From positions 17,501 to 29,024 of the forward strand of contig CALSCQ010001487.1 in NCBI GenBank assembly GCA_943704525.1: a stretch of 11,524 nt of DNA, given 5' to 3'. Of the stretch, positions 7,901-11,524 are shown piece by piece (position 1 is the stretch's first letter; every line of letters begins with the position of its first letter). Position numbers and translations under genes: made by a program. Under the pieces are notes generated by a model. That model was not told where the DNA came from, did not search any database, and worked only from the letters and a program-made list of their open reading frames with translations. The stretch comes from Pigoraptor vietnamica. Taxonomy: Eukaryota > Opisthokonta > Filasterea.

Positions 7901-8318
7901 GCGGGGCGACCGGCGTGGATCGACCGATACTGAGAGCGTGTTTGTGGAGGCGATACGCGCGTTTGTGGGGCACGCCGAGCGCGCCCTGTCGCAAGTGCTC
8001 TCGACTGTAGACGACACGCGGAGGCAGTTTGTGGCCGCGGCGACATTTTTCGGTGAAGACCCGGAGACAGTTACGCCCGAGACGTTCTTCAACACGCTTC
8101 ATTCGTTTGTGGCCGCAGTGTCGGACGCAAAGCGGCGCATGGACGAAGCGGCGGCGAGAGAGGCAGCTGTGAAGGCGAAAGGGGCCCCGTCGGGCAGTGG
8201 AGATGCACGGAGGCCGGGCAACGGCGCGAATGTGCGCGCCAAGGCAACGGCAGAAACGGGCTCTCCGGGCGAACACGCAACGGAAAGCCCGGCGGAAGTT
8301 GTGCCGGGTGCACCATGA
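4956..8318 (+). CDS. Formin with PTEN-like pseudophosphatase, C2, UBA-like, FH1 and FH2 domains
   Basis: This 1120-residue, intronless gene encodes an actin nucleation and elongation factor. ATG 4956 is the first Met after an in-frame stop at 4830; its context, aggaagATG, is good. Residues about 24-190 match the PTEN-family phosphatase fold (YITDRIVVVG, RKNNIAELATYL, HYDTA-like RYDTAAF), with a P-loop HCTSGVVQSG at 129-138. Cys130 is kept but the CX5R arginine is Gln136, so it is probably inactive. Residues about 195-321 resemble a PTEN-type C2 domain (membrane or lipid binding). Residues about 357-395 look like a UBA-like three-helix segment. A low-complexity linker follows. FH1 has proline tracts 5, 8 and 5 long at 597-621 for profilin-actin. 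FH2 spans about 629-1060, with TIW lasso, LDLRRANNVSIAL, MYKGD and a GVTIDSL segment. A Gly-rich insert (791-803) interrupts FH2. No GBD/FH3 or clear DAD is seen, so regulation should differ from Diaphanous formins. The order PTEN-C2-FH1-FH2 recalls plant class II formins. Confidence 0.95.
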   Translation: MFGYMSSLLGRGQGAAASHSHTHLDVSYITDRIVVVGRPWRGRTEKGNRKNNIAELATYLNAAHGGHYLMWDLALDERDHRYDTAAFEHQVVQDLGFSASAPRLDVLLSICHTMRAWHDLHPSNVAVVHCTSGVVQSGVAVACYLQYVGDFDSAAEAFEFFKEKRQQTDVTIPDAMLRYLLYFTMCLRGPLLNDAPLVLQNVIVHTAPDIPDWNPELTISENGTLSFSTLDGSADHHRNVPDRYTAIFHTSETICGDIVVTCFHRPTQVDGDVSIFQYAFNSGFCSSQLPELKRIHPSHLSIPPSVAQRLSPDFCVDFQFMAAPSDGAGGGRKLVYETQPSAEDRLSMLIGVHAVIPSGSLLEDLMAAVQCSETEAFLALQLNNNNAERARAFLTQPAAVSPPPVEASALPMDSVPEGAAATPDSGASVDGVAPSPEKPRGNSVGYDISGVVIVTGESINDFIRGEDDAAYVNPYLEGLGTAPSETSFPKAVREARVDKGRHVAEKLRRRKKSQASLSVGVGGGAADGTSTPDSADDAVAAARRRFGRLSDGSLRAIANGEMLSEDTDDLSSVTSDATSASGRMTPVDNAPPAGGIPPPPPMFGGPPPPPPPPGFGPPPPPGAGGAPTKPHPSKTMRNKLHVSRLPQHRIQNTIWAAAGGDAGNMDEEDRRRFEELFCASPARPQGPSDGKEGGDAAADSAKKVINILDLRRANNVSIALSRFDKRLTDAEIRAAVLAMDASKLSLDDLHSLRRVMPTTEELQQMRMYKGDTSLLGRAERFFLAMDSKRRDGGGGGGGAGGGDGLDLSAAVDAFVYKCEFEAQLASVRERATCVIAACKEVRESPSLRALLAAVLRVGNLASEYAPGSHGSQHIRGVTIDSLAKFRELKSPRDNRTTLLDFMVNLLSQAQQSRRSSDDAAAASARVLVGAPSRSSADPLNAQEELVSVAMARGIELPALEQDARKLEAGLMAIRTSFLRRPARGDRRGSTDTESVFVEAIRAFVGHAERALSQVLSTVDDTRRQFVAAATFFGEDPETVTPETFFNTLHSFVAAVSDAKRRMDEAAAREAAVKAKGAPSGSGDARRPGNGANVRAKATAETGSPGEHATESPAEVVPGAP

Positions 8319-8436
8319 ATCGAAGTAACAGTTGTAACAACCGGCACGTGTCGACACATTATTCCTTTTCCCGCCGTTTTTCTCCGCAAGAAACTGTAAA
8401 TTTCTCTTTTCGATTCGACTATTTTCATTGAAAAAA
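8319..8436. promoter_or_regulatory. Short tandem spacer, formin 3' end / F-box promoter
   Basis: Only 118 bases separate the formin stop from the F-box ATG, so 3' UTR, promoter and 5' UTR are packed together. The spacer holds gtaacagttgtaacaac at 8325-8341, a cacgtg E-box-like hexamer at 8345-8350, and T-rich tracts ending in aaaaaaATG. No TATA box is evident. Confidence 0.45.
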
Positions 8437-10966
8437 ATGAGCGCCACGAATGCGACCTGCGAGGGCGCGTGCGGCGAGGGCGCGCCCAACGAAGAGGCGC
8501 TGGGGTTCTTCGCGAAGATGCCCGTGGAAATCCTTGACGGGGTGCTGCGCTACTTGAATCCGACAGAGTGCGGCGTGTTTGCGGCCACGTGTCACCGGAT
8601 GCGCGACTTGTACAGGGGGCTGAAGGTACGTCTTGCGTTGTGTGTGCAGTTGATGGAAGAGAGGGGGAGGGGGGTGGTCTATGCATGCACGTGTGATATG
8701 CGTTATTTAATGGCTGGCGTCAATACTTTTATGACCTGCGAGTGCGTCGTCTTGAGACGCGCTTCTTCACTGCGTTGCGTCCAGCGGCACCCCTTTGTCC
8801 TACGCGTGACGGTTAAACCCCCTTTCATCGCGCCGCGTGCAGAAGCAACTCGAGGCGGAACAGCCGTACCGTGCCCAGCGCTTTCTCCCTTACACCCTGT
8901 GGACAATGTTCGACGCGTGCGAGCGCGGCCCTCTCGATCTCCTCCACCGCATCGTCCGCTACGAGATGTCGGGCACACCTAGCCCGCAGCTCATCTCGGC
9001 ACTCGCCTCGTACGCGGAGGACATGGGAACGGAGCGCGCGGCAAAGCTCTTCTCTTTTGTTGTCGAATACCCTGCGACCAGGCGGATCTTCGTCTCGTGC
9101 GACAGCAATGGCACACGCTTGAGCAACTCGAGCGCAACGGTCACGGACGAGGCTGTGATCGAGGGCGCTCGCCTCATCGCCAAGTGGGCGCCAAACGCCG
9201 CCGCCGCCCTCGCGTGCTCTGCGCTGGAGGACATGAGCGAGGCGGGTTCGGACGAGGCGGGGTTGCTCGCGTGGATGTTTGCAGACGCGTTCGTAAAGGC
9301 AGCGTGTGCTGCGGGCGACCATACCCTCGTGCGCCGCGCCATCGCCGACATGGTGCACTGCTCGCGTGGCTCTAGCTGCGGCTGCAACGGCGACGAGTGG
9401 CTCTCCGTCGCGCGCGACGTGGCGACCGTCGACGCCGTCTTGGACGCCGCGTGTCCCCCCGCATTCAAGCGGGATCGCGACGATGAGGCGCAAGTGTTGA
9501 ACGGGGTGGCCGAAATCGCCGCACGCCTCCCGGCCGAGGGGGCGCGGCGCGTGTACGCGTGGATGAAGAAGGTGCCGGGCGTCGCCTTCCTGCGCGCCGC
9601 GATCAAGAATGGTCGCGCCGACCTTGCGAGTGGATGGCTCGGGTTGCAGCAGCGCGGACGAGCGGCCTTGGACGCGCCGGAGCGCGTGGAGCTGGTGGCG
9701 ATGGCCGCTGCGTGTCCGAAGGGGTCCGCGGACGCGCACACGACGGGCGCGAAGGAAGCCGTCGCCGCCGCCGACGACGACCGCGACGATGCAACGGCCG
9801 ACCTCTCCGTGCTCGAGTGGGCGCACGGTGCGCTGTGCCCGCACTGCCTCGACGGCATCACGACGCAAGCCCCGCCGATTGTCATGGCTGCGATCGCGGG
9901 CCGCCTGAAGGCGGTGCAGTGGCTGGCGGACCACTGCGTGCGCTTGAACACGACAGTGCGTGTGGACGCGACAGTGCGCGTGGAAGTGGCAGAACTGGTG
10001 CTGCGCTGGGGAGCGAAACGCCCGAAGGCGAACGTGACAATGTGGCTTTTGGGACGGCACCCGAAAGTAGAGACATCGTCTGCGTTGGCGGCGGCGGTGT
10101 GTGCCGGCGCGATCGAGTCCGCGCGGGTGCTGTTGGCGCGCGATCCCTACCCTAAGGAATTGCTGACGCGTTGCATGTGGGAGTGCCTCGTGGCAGAGGA
10201 AGGGCGCGCGCTGGCGATGGTGCGGTATCTCCACGAGGTATGTGGGCGTGCTGCTGCTGTCGGAAGCTGTGTTCGTGCGCGTGCACGCATTCGTTACTGT
10301 TGGCCGTCCGTGTTAAGTGTCGTTCGTCTTTTTTTCTTGGCTCTCATTCCGTTGTTTGTAAATTGCAACCGAGGGTAGGAGCTCAGCGGGACCATCAGCG
10401 GCGCTGTGGTTCAGCGCGCGGTCGAGCTCGATCGTCCGTCCGTCGTTGCGTACGCAGCGCGGAAGGGCGCGCTTGTCGTGCGCGGCGACCCGTCCTTCGT
10501 CAGCCGATTGTTCTCCACGGCGGTGGGACTGTTGCGCGTCCGCGTCATTCGCGTGCTTGCGAGGGACTACGCGCACCTCATAACGGCCCCGGTGTCCCTC
10601 AAGTTCGCCATGGACGCCCTCTGCATGGTAACAGACGACGACGACGACGACGGCAGTTTTGAGCCGGATGCGGAGGCTTTCTTTCTCTTCACATGGATGT
10701 TCCGGAACCGCCCGACGTTGGTCGCGCAGCCAGTTCGGGGGATAGGCGGCGGCAAGCCCGCGCGCGGGGAGACGCAGGCTGCCACTCTCGCGCTCGTCTA
10801 CCTCCATCACGGGTGCATGGAGGCGCGGAGGCACGTGGCGGAGCACTTCAGCAAGGAGGAGCTCGCGTGGGTTCGGCGCGGGATGGAGATGCAGGGGCTG
10901 ATGGCGAAGATTATCGCGTATCGCGGGGGAGAGCGCGTGGCGCCGCTGCTTATTGCGCCCGTGTGA
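8437..10966 (+). CDS. F-box protein with degenerate ankyrin-like repeats (3 exons)
   Basis: Exons are 8437-8625, 8843-10237 and 10379-10966. Introns are 8626-8842 (gtacgt...gcag) and 10238-10378 (gtatgt...gtag), both phase 0. The joined product is 723 residues, ending at TGA 10964-10966. Start ATG 8437 follows a run of A. Residues about 27-63 form an F-box (MPVEILDGVLRYL, then CHRMRDLY), which in its family binds Skp1 so the partner domain can present substrates to an SCF ubiquitin ligase. The rest is alpha-helical with weak ankyrin-like units: AFVKAACAAGDHTLVRRAI (about 211), FLRAAIKNGRADLASGWL (about 312), IVMAAIAGRLKAVQWLADHC (about 405), ALAAAVCAGAIESARVLL (about 476) and another early in exon 3. 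An Asp6 run from (GAC)6 lies at 10634-10651. The repeats are too worn for a firm ankyrin call. Substrate and location are unknown. F-box/ankyrin proteins are common in amoebae and their giant viruses; the introns favour a cellular gene. Confidence 0.85.
10634..10651 (+). repeat. (GAC)6 trinucleotide repeat coding Asp6
   Basis: Six perfect gac codons lie inside exon 3 of the F-box gene and encode a run of six aspartates between a hydrophobic helix and an acidic segment. The tract is in frame and could vary in length between strains without breaking the gene. Confidence 0.85.
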
Positions 10967-11013
10967 ATGAAACCTCAAACATGGGTCATGGCAATAGGGG
11001 GAGTGCAAGGCGC

Positions 11014-11023
11014 TTTATATATA
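11014..11023. promoter_or_regulatory. TATA-like box upstream of the last gene
   Basis: The sequence tttatatata stands out as the only strong AT-only TATA-like run in the window. Read on the complement it is tatatataaa, so orientation is ambiguous. It lies 48 bases past the F-box stop and about 165 bases before the candidate start at 11187, which suits a rightward promoter with a 5' UTR of roughly 130 to 140 bases. An 18-codon open frame (11037-11093) begins too near the box to be translated from such a start. Confidence 0.4.
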
Positions 11024-11186
11024 CCGGCAGCTTTGCATGAAGCTCGATGTGACAGCGCTCTCGCCCGCAAAAGTTTTTCTGCACCGGCGGTAACACTGTT
11101 ACAACATCAGCCACGACCTTCAAGAGTGCACGCGGGTGTGTGATGCCAGGCTCGAACTTTTCCGAAGTGCCACACAACGGCAGGCC

Positions 11187-11524
11187 ATGTCGCGGCGCGC
11201 GCGTCTCGTCCCCGTGGACGACGCGCGTGTTGTGGGCGACAGGGTGGGACTGCAACAGCGCAGCGGAAAAAGCGGCGATTGTGCATGCGAAGAGCGTTCG
11301 TTTGTCGCACTGTCGTTGGCGAAGACGTGCAGGAGCGTGGTTGTTGAGGCCGTTGAGGGCGACTTTGGCATCGAAGATTCGCAGGTGCGTTTCGCATGGT
11401 TGCATGTCTGCGTAGACACGGTTTTCTCTCTTTACACGCCTGCATTCATTCGCACGCACAGACACATACGCAGTGTAGGGATGCACTCACTGGTGGGACG
11501 GAAGGAGGAGGGGGGTTTTGGGGG
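11187..11524 (+). CDS. Probable first exon of an unrecognised gene, 3'-partial
   Basis: An ATG at 11187 with G at -3 opens a frame that reaches the window end without a stop. The likely coding part is 66 codons, 11187-11384, beginning MSRRARLVPVDDARVVGDRV and ending GIEDSQ. It stops at a gtgcgt donor identical to two donors in the sphingomyelinase gene. A candidate intron 11385-11473 ends in acatacgcag, and the frame continues in phase 0 from 11474 (CRDALTGG, then Gly-rich). I do not recognise a family. The same stretch is also open on the complement (10986-11486), and a second plus frame from 11143 is open to 11415, so the call rests on splice signals, composition and the upstream TATA-like box. 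It is a plausible but unproven exon. Confidence 0.4.
   Translation, partial: MSRRARLVPVDDARVVGDRVGLQQRSGKSGDCACEERSFVALSLAKTCRSVVVEAVEGDFGIEDSQVRFAWLHVCVDTVFSLYTPAFIRTHRHIRSVGMHSLVGRKEEGGFG

Noticed and set aside
8136-8190. Possible DAD autoinhibitory motif after FH2 (MDEAAAREAA)
   Set aside because: It lacks the hydrophobic MDxLLExL pattern and no GBD/FH3 partner is present at the N-terminus.
8825-10234. 469-codon open frame on the complement of the F-box gene, and a second one at 8959-9951
   Set aside because: Composition is that of antisense GC-rich DNA and both cross the well-supported exon 2 with no motifs.
11143-11415. Alternative plus-frame protein from ATG 11143
   Set aside because: Translation is Trp/Arg/Ser-rich and less like the other proteins of the window than the frame from 11187; kept only as an alternative.
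11499-11524. G-rich end, possible G-quadruplex
   Set aside because: Cut by the window edge and too short to judge; may simply be Gly-coding or purine-rich sequence.

Overview
This is a GC-rich nuclear segment from a eukaryote, most likely a free-living unicellular protist. Spliceosomal introns are plain to see: GT donors (gtgagt, gtgcgt, gtacgt, gtatgt), AG acceptors (usually cgcag), lengths of about 80 to 230 bases. The proteins are eukaryotic: a lysosomal-type acid sphingomyelinase, a Myb/SANT protein, a formin and an F-box protein. The sequence alone does not settle the lineage. Short introns, CA-rich intron tails, a PTEN-type formin and an F-box/ankyrin-like protein would fit an amoebozoan, apusozoan or unicellular opisthokont.

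Layout, left to right. Positions 1-106 are the end of an intron. Positions 107-2545 (+) carry eight exons, the C-terminal 407 residues of an acid sphingomyelinase whose 5' part lies outside the window. Positions 2546-2889 are a convergent 3' intergenic spacer. Positions 2890-4209 (-) are an intronless gene for a four-repeat Myb/SANT protein with a mitochondrial-presequence-like N-terminus. Positions 4210-4955 are a divergent intergenic/promoter region with a striking inverted repeat. Positions 4956-8318 (+) are an intronless 1120-residue formin with a degenerate PTEN-like phosphatase domain, a PTEN-type C2 domain, a UBA-like segment, FH1 and FH2. Positions 8437-10966 (+) are a three-exon F-box protein of 723 residues with degenerate ankyrin-like helical repeats. 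Positions 10967-11186 contain a TATA-like box, and a probable first exon of another gene starts at 11187 and leaves the window.

The genes do not form a pathway. They act in lipid hydrolysis, probable DNA/RNA or chromatin binding, actin assembly and probable ubiquitin ligase substrate selection. The most interesting points are the formin architecture (inactive PTEN-like domain plus UBA-like segment), the Myb protein with an organelle-type leader, and the foldback element in the divergent promoter. All motif calls come from reading the translations; no database or profile search was run.
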